Assembly (NCBI GenBank): GCA_902596605.1
Contig: CACJUU010000005.1
Span: 59,579-123,578, forward strand
Origin: an uncultured Alphaproteobacteria bacterium
GTDB taxonomy: Bacteria > Pseudomonadota > Alphaproteobacteria > Rhodobacterales > Rhodobacteraceae
Direction of reading: 5' to 3'
Length of the DNA: 64,000 nucleotides
Notes under the pieces: model-generated
What the model saw: the letters and a program-made list of their open reading frames with translations, nothing else
What the model was told of the DNA's origin: nothing
The model's database searches: none
Program-made: the position numbers and the translations under genes
Shown: positions 1-9,378 of the stretch, in pieces
Numbering within the stretch: position 1 is the first letter of the stretch
Layout of the letters: every line of letters begins with the position of its first letter

Positions 1-56
1 TTTGAAACAGTAAACTTATGGATTTATAATTTTTCAATGAGAAAGATCCTATTATC

Positions 57-857
57 GTGAAATCTATTCCAATATACCAGGTAGATGCATTTTCTAAGAA
101 AGTATTCTCGGGTAATCCTGCAGCGGTTTGTATCCTTGATAATTGGTTATCCGACAGAGTAATGCAGGATATAGCATCTGAAAATAATTTATCTGAGACT
201 GCATTTATAAACATTAACACTAAACCTTTTGGTATTAGGTGGTTTACGCCCGAATGTGAAATGGGGTTGTGCGGCCACGCAACATTAGCAAGTGCTCGGG
301 TTTTGTTCGATGAATATATGGATAGAGATCAAAAAGAGATTACTTTTTCTGCACAAAGAGGTCTTCTAAAAACAATTAAAAAAAGCGAGCAAATCTTTTT
401 AGATTTCCCCGCTGATAAACCAACCGAACAAGAAATTAATAATGTTATAAGAGAGAGTGTAGGGGCTAATATCCAGCAATTGTTAAAGGGCCGTGATGAT
501 TACTTAGCAATTTTAGATAATGAAGCTAGTATTAGAAATATATCCGTAAATATGAGCAAAGTATCTGAGCTCGACGCAAGAGGATTGATTGTCAGTGCTC
601 AGGGTGATGAGTATGATTTTGTTTCACGATGTTTTTACCCAAAATCCAAAATAGATGAGGACCCAGTAACCGGCTCGGCTCATACTCTGCTCATTCCTTA
701 TTGGGCAGATATTTTAAAAAAAAATAATTTAAAGGCCTATCAATGTTCTGAAAGAGGAGGCGCTCTCATGTGCGAGCTTAAAGGGGAGAGGGTATTTATT
801 GGAGGCTATACGGCGCGCTACTTAGATGGGAACATATACTTAAATAGTGAAGGTTGA
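57..857 (+). CDS. PhzF-family isomerase/epimerase-like protein
   Basis: 266-residue protein of the PhzF (phenazine biosynthesis-like, diaminopimelate-epimerase fold) family. Family landmarks visible: SGNPAAVC near the N-terminus, NLSETAF with the conserved catalytic Glu around residue 46, the GHATLASA segment near residue 74, and DPVTGSAH in the C-terminal half. The start is GTG at 57 with a GAGAAAG ribosome-binding stretch upstream. Length is normal for the family. PhzF relatives catalyse isomerisations on varied small molecules and the substrate cannot be read from sequence. It is followed after 12 bases by an arginase-family gene and then pepT, probably one transcript, which would fit amino-acid or peptide turnover, but that is inference. 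Confidence 0.85.
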   Translation: MKSIPIYQVDAFSKKVFSGNPAAVCILDNWLSDRVMQDIASENNLSETAFININTKPFGIRWFTPECEMGLCGHATLASARVLFDEYMDRDQKEITFSAQRGLLKTIKKSEQIFLDFPADKPTEQEINNVIRESVGANIQQLLKGRDDYLAILDNEASIRNISVNMSKVSELDARGLIVSAQGDEYDFVSRCFYPKSKIDEDPVTGSAHTLLIPYWADILKKNNLKAYQCSERGGALMCELKGERVFIGGYTARYLDGNIYLNSEG

Positions 858-869
858 TAAGGCAATTCA

Positions 870-1682
870 ATGAAGCCAGCCATAAAAGTACTTGGGGTTC
901 CTGACGATATAAACTCCTCTTTTATGAGAGGGTCAAGTGCTGCTCCACCTTTAATAAGAGAGGCACTGTATTCTGCTTCTTCTAATTTGTTTTCTGAATC
1001 AGGTTTGAACTTGGATCAAAAAGGTATCTGGGAGGACTTGGGCGATATCGAATTCGAAGGTGAGGTGGCAGTAGAAAACTTTAAAAAGATTAAAACTTTT
1101 GTAAAAGATGTTTTAGTTTCAAATCAAAAACTTGTTTCCTTAGGAGGAGATCATTCGGTTTCGTGGCCCATTCTAGACGCTCATTTGGATATATGGGATG
1201 CCCTAGATATTCTCCATATTGATGCACATCCAGATCTTTATGACAGTTTATTGGGTAATAAACTCAGTCATGCATCACCTTTTGCTAGAATAATGGAAAC
1301 GGGCAGAGCGAGTAGACTAGTTCAAGTAGGCATTAGAACGTTAAATAAACATCAGCGTGAACAGGCAGAAAAATTTGGAGTCGAGATATATCAAATGAAA
1401 GACCTTTCTAAACTTAGTTCATTAAGCTTTTCAAAACCTGTTTACTGCAGTATTGATATCGATGCTTTAGATCCAGCATATGCTCCAGGAGTTTCTCATT
1501 TTGAACCGGGTGGCCTATCTACGCGACAGTTAATAGATTGTCTTAATGGTTTTAAGGGACGGCTGATTGGCGCCGATATTGTGGAGTATAATCCAAAAAG
1601 AGATTTTCATAATTTGACGGCAATGGTTGCCGCAAAATTATTGAAGGAAGTAATTGCGCGTATTTATCGTGATAATAGCTAA
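870..1682 (+). CDS. Arginase/agmatinase family ureohydrolase
   Basis: 270 residues with the metal-binding motifs of the ureohydrolase superfamily: GGDHSV (about residue 92), HIDAHPDLYD (about 117) and SIDIDALDPAYAPG (about 195). These supply the His and Asp ligands of the binuclear Mn centre. Members hydrolyse guanidino or amidino groups (arginine, agmatine, formiminoglutamate, guanidinobutyrate); the specific substrate is not determinable here. ATG start with an AAGG ribosome-binding site. Lies between the PhzF-like gene and pepT with short gaps, so probably cotranscribed. An AruI-like 2-ketoarginine decarboxylase homologue at 33 kb hints that guanidino compounds are used by this organism. 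Confidence 0.88.
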   Translation: MKPAIKVLGVPDDINSSFMRGSSAAPPLIREALYSASSNLFSESGLNLDQKGIWEDLGDIEFEGEVAVENFKKIKTFVKDVLVSNQKLVSLGGDHSVSWPILDAHLDIWDALDILHIDAHPDLYDSLLGNKLSHASPFARIMETGRASRLVQVGIRTLNKHQREQAEKFGVEIYQMKDLSKLSSLSFSKPVYCSIDIDALDPAYAPGVSHFEPGGLSTRQLIDCLNGFKGRLIGADIVEYNPKRDFHNLTAMVAAKLLKEVIARIYRDNS

Positions 1683-1699
1683 AAAGATTAGGAGTACTA

Positions 1700-2941
1700 A
1701 TGGAAAATGGACTTAAAGACGAGCTAACAAAAAGGTTGATGCGGTATACTGCTATAGACAGCCAGAGTGATGAGCTTTCCAATAAATCGCCGAGCACGGA
1801 TCAACAGCTTGATATGCTGAACTTATTGAAGGAAGAGCTTCTTGCTTTAGGAGTTGAAGACGTTAGGCTCACGGACTATGGAGTAGTATTAGCGACTGTG
1901 CCCGGAAATATATCAGCACCATCTGTTGGATTTTTAGCGCATGTGGATACAGCACCACAATTCAATGCTTCAGGTGTTAAGCCGAGGTTAATTAAAGGCT
2001 ATAATGGGGGAGACATCTCATTTCCCGATGATCCTGGATTGACCCTTTCGCCAAATGAGTTTGAATACCTAAAGGATAAAAAGGGTGATGATATCATTAC
2101 CGCATCCGGAACTACATTACTTGGAGCTGATGATAAAGCTGGTGTCTCGATAATAATGACAGCCATTAATCACCTGTTACAAAATTCCGAACTAAAGCAT
2201 GGTCCCATCAGGGTCGCATTTACCCCAGATGAAGAAATAGGTCGTGGTGTAAAAAAACAACTGGCCACTGATCTTGGCGTAGAAACGGCATACACCTTTG
2301 ATGGAGGTAAAATCGGAGACTTAGAATATGAAACCTTTTCTGCGGATAAAGCGGAGGTCAAAATTAAAGGTGTATCAATACACCCAGGTTTAGCTAAAGA
2401 TAAGTTGGTAAATGCTATCCACATTGCAGCAAAGCTTATTAGTACTTTGCCTCAAACCACTCTTACCCCAGAAACTACGGAAGATAACGAAGGTTTCATT
2501 CATGCTACTGATATGGTTGGAGGGTCCTCTGAAATGAAGCTTCGCTTTATTTTGCGTGATTTTGAGCTTGCGGGCTTAAAAGAGAAAGGTGATCTTTTGA
2601 AGCAGGTATGTGAGGTGATAAACACGTCAGAGCCCAGAGCAGAAATTACCTGCGAAATTACACCACAATACAGAAACATGCGTTATTGGCTTGAGAAGAA
2701 TATGAGGCCTGTTGAGATAGCTAAGAAAGCTATGGAAAACTTAGATATTGTTCCTTTCTCAAAAGCTATTAGAGGTGGCACAGACGGATCATTGTTAACT
2801 GAGTTGGGTATACCTACGCCAAACCTATTCACGGGCATGCAAAACATTCATGGCCCTTTAGAGTGGATTTCCGCTCAAGATATGGAAAAAGCTACACATT
2901 TATGTTTGGAAATCATAAAGGAGTTTTCAAAAGAAAATTAG
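1700..2941 (+). CDS. pepT: Peptidase T (tripeptide aminopeptidase)
   Basis: 413 residues, the usual PepT length, an M20-family di-zinc peptidase that removes N-terminal residues from tripeptides in the cytoplasm. Motifs seen: HVDTAP (first zinc His and catalytic Asp), GADDKAG (bridging Asp), PDEEIGRG (catalytic Glu pair), and RGGTDGS with a late HGP for the remaining zinc ligand. Start ATG follows AGGAG at ideal spacing. It is the third gene of a short plus-strand run with the PhzF-like and arginase-family genes, consistent with peptide and amino-acid salvage. Confidence 0.93.
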   Translation: MENGLKDELTKRLMRYTAIDSQSDELSNKSPSTDQQLDMLNLLKEELLALGVEDVRLTDYGVVLATVPGNISAPSVGFLAHVDTAPQFNASGVKPRLIKGYNGGDISFPDDPGLTLSPNEFEYLKDKKGDDIITASGTTLLGADDKAGVSIIMTAINHLLQNSELKHGPIRVAFTPDEEIGRGVKKQLATDLGVETAYTFDGGKIGDLEYETFSADKAEVKIKGVSIHPGLAKDKLVNAIHIAAKLISTLPQTTLTPETTEDNEGFIHATDMVGGSSEMKLRFILRDFELAGLKEKGDLLKQVCEVINTSEPRAEITCEITPQYRNMRYWLEKNMRPVEIAKKAMENLDIVPFSKAIRGGTDGSLLTELGIPTPNLFTGMQNIHGPLEWISAQDMEKATHLCLEIIKEFSKEN

Positions 2942-2966
2942 CTGTTTTTAAAAAATGAAGGAGTAC

Positions 2967-4121
2967 TTAGCTTGCTTTTAATCGTCCCTCTAGAGCATCA
3001 TCTATAGCTTGTTGTCCCCAATGCAATCCACATTCATATTTGCCAAAAATAAAGTTATCATTTGCATTAGTTGACAAGCCTGCCTGAATGGCCTCGCCAA
3101 TCTCAAAATCCTCATTAAACACTTCTTTGACAACATTGTAATTTTTTTCCCAATATTGTTTAGCCTTATCTGTATTTGCTGGTTCAGATATAAGCATCAT
3201 ACATTTAAATACACAAGTGCCTGGTCCCGTTGGAATTATTGAATGCACATAGACATGATCTGTCATAATTTGGACAAAGTTACAGGGAAATAAATAATTT
3301 TGTGTCATAAAATATTTTCTATAATTCCATTCTTCTTGTGGTTTGTCTTTAAGCTCCCTTATATTCCATAATGGAACTGAGTGACGCACGTGAGGATAGT
3401 GATTGGTAAAAACGCTTTGATTATCTAGGTACCCAGAACACGCAGTATGTTCGTGTGCTGAGCAAAAATGATAATTTTCTTGAAAGCCCTCCAAAGCTAA
3501 TCTCCAGCTCATGTTTCTTGGCAGTGTCCATTTTTTGTAAATTATATGATTATCTAAGTTCAAAGCATTAAATTGACTCTCCATTGGAGCCAACCATTTT
3601 GCCATATCTACCCGCTTTGCGTCTGCAGATGGTCTAACCCACACCATTCCAAAATGCTCGTATACTGGCAATTCCTTGAGTCCATACTTGCTTTTATCTA
3701 AGTTATCAAATCCAAATGGTTGTGGCATTCCTCTTAATTTTCCATTAAGGTCATAGGTCCAGCTATGATATGGACATGAAAAAGTCTTAGCTTTTCCACA
3801 CTCACGCCCTTCGACTTTTGCGCCCCTATGTCGGCAAACATTCATGAAAGCTTTTAACTCATTGTCATTATTTCTTGTAACTAATATTGGTACACCGGTA
3901 TCATTGTGGGTGATGAACTGTCCGGGTTCCGATAATTCGCTTACATGCGCAACAATAATTGGAAACTCGCGAAAAAGCGTATTGATTTCAGCATTTAATT
4001 TTTTTGGATCATTATAATTAGAAACCGGATTATGCATTATTTCATCAGTCATAGAAGTTTTACCGGTTTCACAAAACTCAAGTATTTGCTCAATAATTTG
4101 TTTTTCTTCTTTTGTTACCAT
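2967..4121 (-). CDS. Rieske non-heme iron oxygenase, alpha subunit
   Basis: 384 residues. N-terminal Rieske [2Fe-2S] site CRHRGAKV followed by CPYHSWTY (about residues 92-118). The catalytic domain has ENYHFCSAHEH, which places the two His ligands of the mononuclear iron. The architecture is that of ring-hydroxylating dioxygenase alpha subunits and of the related choline, betaine and carnitine monooxygenases. No beta subunit, ferredoxin or reductase gene lies next to it, so electrons must come from elsewhere. It converges on pepT (25-base gap) and is followed upstream by a nitronate monooxygenase-like gene on the same strand. Substrate unknown. Confidence 0.88.
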   Translation of the reverse strand: MVTKEEKQIIEQILEFCETGKTSMTDEIMHNPVSNYNDPKKLNAEINTLFREFPIIVAHVSELSEPGQFITHNDTGVPILVTRNNDNELKAFMNVCRHRGAKVEGRECGKAKTFSCPYHSWTYDLNGKLRGMPQPFGFDNLDKSKYGLKELPVYEHFGMVWVRPSADAKRVDMAKWLAPMESQFNALNLDNHIIYKKWTLPRNMSWRLALEGFQENYHFCSAHEHTACSGYLDNQSVFTNHYPHVRHSVPLWNIRELKDKPQEEWNYRKYFMTQNYLFPCNFVQIMTDHVYVHSIIPTGPGTCVFKCMMLISEPANTDKAKQYWEKNYNVVKEVFNEDFEIGEAIQAGLSTNANDNFIFGKYECGLHWGQQAIDDALEGRLKAS

Positions 4122-4218
4122 TTTTTTTCTTTAAGACTTGTCCTCAACTCAGATAATATCATAAATTACATTTTATTTGAAACTACAAATCATAAGCTTC
4201 AAGCATCAAATAAATACT

Positions 4219-5172
4219 CTATAAATATTGACTTCCTTTAGATTGAATCTCAACTGCTGCTTCATACTCTTTTTTCAAAATGTCTATAATTTCTTTAATT
4301 GTTTCTGGTTTTCTAACGTTTCCAACGCCTTGCCCAGCACTCCAGACTGTTTTCCATGCTTTTGATCCCGCATGCATATCTCCTGAAAAATCAATTTTTG
4401 CTATTTTCTTTGTATCGTCAAGAGATAGCCCAGAAGCTTCGACACTTGCTCTCATCCAGTTTCCGAGTGCTCCCGTGATGGCACGTGATTGGATCAAGTC
4501 TTCCATTTTACTGTCCCAGACCATTTGTCTGTAAGCATCGGATATTAAAGTTTCTTGCGCTGCCAGAAATCTTGTACCTATATAGGCAAAATCAATACCA
4601 AGGGTTTCAGCAGCACGTATGCTCCTGCCATTGCTAATTCCACCACCTACCATTATAGGGCCATCAAAAAACGATCTTACTTCATCGAGAAAGGGCATTA
4701 AGGCATATTCGCCAGTGTGGCCACCAGCGCCAGTACAAACAAGCACCAAGCCATCGGCACCCCTATCAATTGCCTTTTTTGCAAAAGAAGGAGAGTTAAC
4801 ATCCGCAAATACTAGACCACCATATGCATGAACCTGCTGTGTCACCCTATGGGGTCCTCCAAGAGCTGTGATAACTATTTTTGGTTTAAATTCTTCAACA
4901 AGTGTAATTTCCTGATCAAAGCGTCCATAGCTGTTGTGGGTTATCATATTAAATGCCCATGGGGCATCTTCTTGATTTAATTTAGTATCGATTATTTCAA
5001 ACCAACTTCTTAAATCGTCAATGGTACGGGCGTTTGGGCCAGGAAAAGATCCCATAAGGCCTTCTTTGCATGATTGGATCACAGCGTCGGGCCCTGAAAC
5101 AAGAAACATTGGAGCTACTACCGCCGGTAGCTTTAAGCGTTTTTTAATTGAGAAAAGAATTTCATTGGACAT
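4219..5172 (-). CDS. Nitronate monooxygenase (2-nitropropane dioxygenase family)
   Basis: 317-residue TIM-barrel flavoprotein. Visible family segments: an early VVAPMFLVSGPD strand, VFADVNSPSFAKKA, CTGAGGHTGEY with the conserved AGGH catalytic/FMN-contact His, IMVGGGISNGRSI and FAYIGTRF for phosphate binding of FMN. The family oxidises alkyl nitronates such as propionate 3-nitronate, or acts in enoyl-reductase-like roles, so the exact reaction is uncertain. ATG start with AAGAGC upstream. It diverges from the Nudix regulator at 5288 across a 115-base intergenic region, so shared or cross regulation is possible. Confidence 0.85.
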   Translation of the reverse strand: MSNEILFSIKKRLKLPAVVAPMFLVSGPDAVIQSCKEGLMGSFPGPNARTIDDLRSWFEIIDTKLNQEDAPWAFNMITHNSYGRFDQEITLVEEFKPKIVITALGGPHRVTQQVHAYGGLVFADVNSPSFAKKAIDRGADGLVLVCTGAGGHTGEYALMPFLDEVRSFFDGPIMVGGGISNGRSIRAAETLGIDFAYIGTRFLAAQETLISDAYRQMVWDSKMEDLIQSRAITGALGNWMRASVEASGLSLDDTKKIAKIDFSGDMHAGSKAWKTVWSAGQGVGNVRKPETIKEIIDILKKEYEAAVEIQSKGSQYL

Positions 5173-5263
5173 CAGCTGCTCTTAAAATTTACCCTTTCGT
5201 TTAGGAAATTTGGATGTGAAGTGCAACCATTACTTTAATTAAGTGAAAAAATATGTTATTTTG

Positions 5264-5290
5264 ACATAGTATGTATAAAATACTTACATG
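5264..5290 (+). promoter_or_regulatory. Inverted repeat just upstream of the Nudix-winged-helix gene
   Basis: AGTAT, seven bases, then ATACT (5268-5284) sits immediately before the ATG at 5288, inside a broader imperfect dyad with CAT and ATG at its ends. Nudix-related regulators of the NrtR type often autoregulate through dyads at their own start. Placement is what suggests an operator; there is no experimental or comparative support in this window. Confidence 0.3.
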
Positions 5291-5977
5291 GCTTTCTTTG
5301 AATCAAATTATTGGCACCCCTCCGTTGCAGCAGATATTGTTTTATTGTCTCTAAGACAAAAAAAACTCTCAGTTTTACTTGTCAAACGTTTGGATCATGA
5401 AAATGGCTGGGCACTGCCTGGTGGTTTTTTAGAAAAAGGTGAAGATCTAGATCAATGCGCACAAAGAGAATTATACGAAGAAACAGGAATCCGAGTTCCC
5501 TACATTAGTCATTTTGCTAATTATAGCGATCCTAGTAGAGACAATCGACATCAAGTAATTTCAGTTGCCTATTTAGCGGTACATCCTTCAGGGAAGTTAA
5601 GGATTAGGGCAAACTCTGATGTTTTTGATGTTAATTGGTTTAATGTGGATAGTTTGCCAGACTTGTGTTTTGATCATAATAAAATTTGTAGTGATGGAAT
5701 TAAATATTCACGGTTATTAATAGAGAGAAAGCCCTCTCTAGCTTTTGCTTTTCATAAAGATGGTTTTACGTTAACTGAGTTACAACAAACATTTGCTGCT
5801 TTCGGGGGGCAAAAATTTAGTCCTGAGAACAAAAGGAATTTTCGTTTATGGCTGAAAAATTATTCTGACGGTAAGGGATTAGTTAGAGAAACGGATAAGT
5901 TTAGAGAAGGTAATCACAGACCTGCCCGAATTTATGAGCCAAATCTCGAAGCGTTATTTGAACATAATCAAGAATAA
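5288..5977 (+). CDS. Nudix hydrolase with C-terminal winged helix (NrtR-like regulator)
   Basis: 229 residues. The N-terminal Nudix domain has a complete Nudix box (GFLEKGEDL, then QRELYEETGI, about residues 46-68), so hydrolysis may be retained. The last about 80 residues (GFTLTELQQTFAAFGG onward, with an RPARIYEPN end) resemble the winged-helix domain of NrtR-type transcription factors, which sense ADP-ribose-like ligands and repress NAD or sugar genes. Alternatively a plain ADP-ribose-family hydrolase. It starts 115 bases from the divergent nitronate monooxygenase gene and its stop abuts the stop of the convergent small protein at 5978. No NAD biosynthesis gene is nearby. Confidence 0.82.
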   Translation: MAFFESNYWHPSVAADIVLLSLRQKKLSVLLVKRLDHENGWALPGGFLEKGEDLDQCAQRELYEETGIRVPYISHFANYSDPSRDNRHQVISVAYLAVHPSGKLRIRANSDVFDVNWFNVDSLPDLCFDHNKICSDGIKYSRLLIERKPSLAFAFHKDGFTLTELQQTFAAFGGQKFSPENKRNFRLWLKNYSDGKGLVRETDKFREGNHRPARIYEPNLEALFEHNQE

Positions 5978-6262
5978 TTATTTTATATGCCTTTGAACTA
6001 CTTTTCCTTCTAGATACCAAGCCTCTCGTGGCTGTATTTCTGCAGTATTAAAATGTTTATCCCTTGGGATAAGAGACTCCTCAGCTGATTGCTTATCTGG
6101 ATAAATGGAGACCGACATTGTTGTGGTTGGTACTGTTTTTATAGTCAATAGGATCTCAGCAGTTGGAAAAAGCATAGGCGCATTCTTTTCATACAATTCA
6201 GCTCTTTTATTTAGATCATCCTCTGTCTCAAATTCTAACATATTTATTCGTGCAACACTCAT
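5978..6262 (-). CDS. Small ABM-like protein (paralogue of 50563-50754)
   Basis: 94 residues when started at the ATG at 6262, preceded by AAGGAG at good spacing; the reading frame stays open 13 codons further but the ribosome-binding site argues for this start. The N-terminal MSVARINMLEF matches MTVARISMVEY of the protein at 50563, and similarity continues through MSVSIYPDKQSAEE versus MSVAIFKDEQTAEN, so the two are paralogues. Size and pattern suggest a ferredoxin-like dimeric alpha/beta-barrel protein of the antibiotic-biosynthesis-monooxygenase type, but no catalytic motif identifies a reaction. It runs convergent to the Nudix regulator. Confidence 0.7.
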   Translation of the reverse strand: MSVARINMLEFETEDDLNKRAELYEKNAPMLFPTAEILLTIKTVPTTTMSVSIYPDKQSAEESLIPRDKHFNTAEIQPREAWYLEGKVVQRHIK

Positions 6263-6380
6263 ACCCTTCTCCTTAATTAAATTAATTATATCCAATAACA
6301 ATTGAGTTTATATTCTCGCTGATATTTTAAAATCTATTTTCAACAAAAACCAATTCAGCTCTTTGTCTTCTTATGTTATT

Positions 6381-7499
6381 ATGGGCATAGATTTTTCAGA
6401 CTGGGATAAGATATTGAAAGACTCTAGCGAACAAAAGTTTATAGGACAAAGAATACCAAATGGTATGCTAGAGGATAACTATCCCAGAAATATGTGGTGG
6501 GTAGCAGCGCACACCGACGAGATAAAAGAAAAACCGGTTGCACGTTGGCTACTTGAAACTCCAGTTGTACTATACCGCTTAGAGGACGGCACTCCTGCAG
6601 CACTATATGATAGATGTCCACATAGGTGGGCACCATTATCTGAAGGAAATGTTGAGGGAAACAAAATTATTTGTCCTTACCACGGTATGCAATTTAATAG
6701 TGAAGGTCATTGCACAAAAGCCCCAACTCAAAAGATGATGCCAAAGACTGCCCAAATACCCTCATTCAAGGTTTTAGAACGCGGCGCTTTTCTTTGGATT
6801 TGGATGGGTGATCAGGACGCCATAGATTGTGAACCCCCAGATGTTAACTATCAAACGGACAATAATTGGACCTTTTTAGGCGGCTACTATGATGTAAAAG
6901 CAAATTGGGTTTTAATAAGAGAAAATGTCATGGATTTAACACACATTGCTTTTCTCCATAAGAATACTTTCAAGCAAAATGACTGGATAACAGCTCCGGA
7001 TAGTTATTTAGATGGTGAAACAATCTGTTATGAACAAGAATTTGATTTAGCACCTCTTTCCCCTTTGTTTTGTGCTGGAATGGGCCTGCCAGAGGATAAA
7101 CCAATTTTGCGAAAGCAAGTAGGTAGAATGCCTACCTTGGCCATATCATTTTCTGATTGGAACGTGACCGATCCTAATCCAGAAGAAGGAGCTAGATCAA
7201 AGTTTATTATGCGCGGTTGCCATATAGTTACTCCCGGGAAAAAAGGAGAGACACATTATTTTTGGGGGGCAGCGTTTGATGTGCCTCAACTAAACGAGGA
7301 CGTTATTAATAAGACAAAAAATAGCGTTACAGCTGCATTCGATGAAGATAAGCACCTATTAGAAATAATGCAGAAGCAAATTCAGGATGATCCTACCGGC
7401 ATGAACTATCTTGAGGTAACTCTTGGAGCAGATGGTGCTGGTATATTGGTAAGAAAGCTACTAAATAAAAAACTTTCTGAAGAGGGACGAAGTTTATAA
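6381..7499 (+). CDS. Rieske oxygenase, vanillate O-demethylase (VanA)-like
   Basis: About 372 residues from the ATG at 6381; a TTG at 6363 is also in frame and neither has a good ribosome-binding site. The Rieske site is CPHRWAPLSEG and CPYHGMQF (about residues 57-80). The iron site is MDLTHIAFLH, the Asp-x2-His-x4-His arrangement of the one-component-terminal-oxygenase group that includes vanillate demethylase and related aromatic or N-/O-demethylating enzymes. Not closely similar to the other Rieske protein at 2967. No reductase gene adjacent. Substrate unknown. Confidence 0.86.
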   Translation: MGIDFSDWDKILKDSSEQKFIGQRIPNGMLEDNYPRNMWWVAAHTDEIKEKPVARWLLETPVVLYRLEDGTPAALYDRCPHRWAPLSEGNVEGNKIICPYHGMQFNSEGHCTKAPTQKMMPKTAQIPSFKVLERGAFLWIWMGDQDAIDCEPPDVNYQTDNNWTFLGGYYDVKANWVLIRENVMDLTHIAFLHKNTFKQNDWITAPDSYLDGETICYEQEFDLAPLSPLFCAGMGLPEDKPILRKQVGRMPTLAISFSDWNVTDPNPEEGARSKFIMRGCHIVTPGKKGETHYFWGAAFDVPQLNEDVINKTKNSVTAAFDEDKHLLEIMQKQIQDDPTGMNYLEVTLGADGAGILVRKLLNKKLSEEGRSL

Positions 7500-7527
7500 A
7501 GATAATAATATGCTGAGCCTAAATGCA

Positions 7528-9378
7528 TTAACTTTTAGATAGTTTTTGAACCTCTTCTAATATCTTCAAAGCCTCTGTTCTTATCTTCTCGTTTCTTATA
7601 GAATCAAGTCGACTGTCATTAAAACCGTTTTTTTTAGATCTGAGGAAATATTTTACTGAGTCTTTTTTATTTCCTTTTTTAAACTCTAATATTGAATAAA
7701 TGGCTAAAACCCTTGAGTTCATGTCACTCGCTGCTATTCTTTGCCCGATTAAGTCATAAATTTCGGAATGTTGACCGTTTTCGTAAAGTAGAGTTACCAA
7801 TAGTCCAGTTTGAAACCAACCTGGATCATTCGGCACTATTCTTAATAGCTCTTGTAGACGTTCAATAGCTTCCTCTATTTGCCCACATCTGCTGTAAACA
7901 CCAGAACCAATTAGCAGTGTTTCTTGATTGCTACCATTTTTTTCTGCTGTATCAATATCAGCAATAGCTTGTTCACAAGAGAACCCAAAGCGTCTGAGGC
8001 CAATTAATGCGCGTGCGTTGTAAGCATCAGAGTTTTCTGGGTGAAGGTCAATGTTTCTATTAACTATGTATTTTAATCGTTCGAGATCTTCTTGCTTATT
8101 TTTGGAAAGATTCAAATCAAGTCGTTGGTGGATCTGCCAAGACTCTAAGACATAAATGGTAGTATGTTCTTCATCATACCGGTTCCTTAAATCATCCAAA
8201 ATTTCTTGAGCTTTTGCATGGCTCTTTGGATCGTAAGTTCTCCATAATTGGATCCAATTTAAAAATTTTGTGAAGTCTTCCATGGAGTCAAATCTGCTTA
8301 CCCACATTTTGAGATGACTACCAGACCCAAGATCTATCTGAAGGATTTCAAGAATTTGATTACTTAGTTCATCTTGTACTTTGAAGATATCTTCTAAAAC
8401 AAAGTCACGTTTTTTTGTTTCCACGATTTCACCAATTTTAAGATCTGAAATTTCTAAATTTAATCGGGCATTTTTGCCCATCACTTGCATTGAGCCTCTT
8501 ATGATGAAATTCACGCCATACTCATCTCTTATAGCTTTATCAGTCATGCTGGTCTTTTCGCTATGGTAGCTCGTGCTACTAGAAAGAACTCTTAACCCAT
8601 TATAACTTGCAAATGTGGAAATCATGCTTTCAGTAATACCTCTAGCAAATCCCTGTTGATCGTCTGACAATCCTGTAGCTTTTATTGGTGCAACCATGAT
8701 AACTGGCTTTGAGGTATCCATAACCAAAGGTTTTTGAGCTTCATTTTCGTTTGAATTGATGAAGAAAAATACTCCGACTATTACTACCACAGCCGCCGCA
8801 ACAGCACCAATGATAGGTGCCATAGAGCTCGATTTTGTTTTTAATGTTCTCTTTTGCGACGGATCAAGAAGGATATCAAAAGCATGAAACTCATTTTGCT
8901 TTACCTTCTGTACGCCCAAATCATTAAAGGTCATCTTGGTTTTAGGAACAACAAGGTCATACACACTTTTGGATATAGAGATACCATTAGGTTGGGCTAA
9001 TGCTTCTAACCGCGCTGCAATGTTTACGCCATCACCAAAGAGATTACCTTCTTTCTTTACAACATCCCCCATATTGATACCAATACGGAACTCGAGCTTT
9101 ACCTCTGTTTTATCCGATTCATTTCTTTTCTTAATATCACTTTGAAAGGCAACACCGCATTCTACCGCGTTTACCGCACTTGGGAATTCAGCCAAAGCAG
9201 AGTCACCTGCTGTATTAAAGATAGATCCTTTATATTTCTTGAGACATGCTTTGAGTATCTTTTCACATTCGGCATAAGCTTTAAGCGTAGCATTCTCATC
9301 TCTTTCCATATGCTTGGAATACCCAACAACATCAGCTACTAAGATTACAGCTATTTTACGGTCTATTTCGGTGTTCAT
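7528..9378 (-). CDS. Class III nucleotide cyclase with TM, TolB-like and TPR regions
   Basis: 616 residues. Residues 1-170 form a class III cyclase domain: metal-binding Asp in LVADVVGYS and GDSALAEF, and the Asn/Arg pair in GDGVNIAARLE. The purine-selecting Lys seen in many adenylate cyclases is not at its usual place before GDSALA, so substrate choice is uncertain. A single membrane segment lies at about 187-207, then a TolB-N-like region (PVIMVAPI, FARGITESMI, VNFIIRGSMQ) and a C-terminal helical TPR region (about 440-610). This arrangement is common in Alphaproteobacteria as a membrane-tethered cAMP/cGMP enzyme. ATG preceded by GGGGAG. Monocistronic by spacing. Confidence 0.88.
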   Translation of the reverse strand: MNTEIDRKIAVILVADVVGYSKHMERDENATLKAYAECEKILKACLKKYKGSIFNTAGDSALAEFPSAVNAVECGVAFQSDIKKRNESDKTEVKLEFRIGINMGDVVKKEGNLFGDGVNIAARLEALAQPNGISISKSVYDLVVPKTKMTFNDLGVQKVKQNEFHAFDILLDPSQKRTLKTKSSSMAPIIGAVAAAVVVIVGVFFFINSNENEAQKPLVMDTSKPVIMVAPIKATGLSDDQQGFARGITESMISTFASYNGLRVLSSSTSYHSEKTSMTDKAIRDEYGVNFIIRGSMQVMGKNARLNLEISDLKIGEIVETKKRDFVLEDIFKVQDELSNQILEILQIDLGSGSHLKMWVSRFDSMEDFTKFLNWIQLWRTYDPKSHAKAQEILDDLRNRYDEEHTTIYVLESWQIHQRLDLNLSKNKQEDLERLKYIVNRNIDLHPENSDAYNARALIGLRRFGFSCEQAIADIDTAEKNGSNQETLLIGSGVYSRCGQIEEAIERLQELLRIVPNDPGWFQTGLLVTLLYENGQHSEIYDLIGQRIAASDMNSRVLAIYSILEFKKGNKKDSVKYFLRSKKNGFNDSRLDSIRNEKIRTEALKILEEVQKLSKS

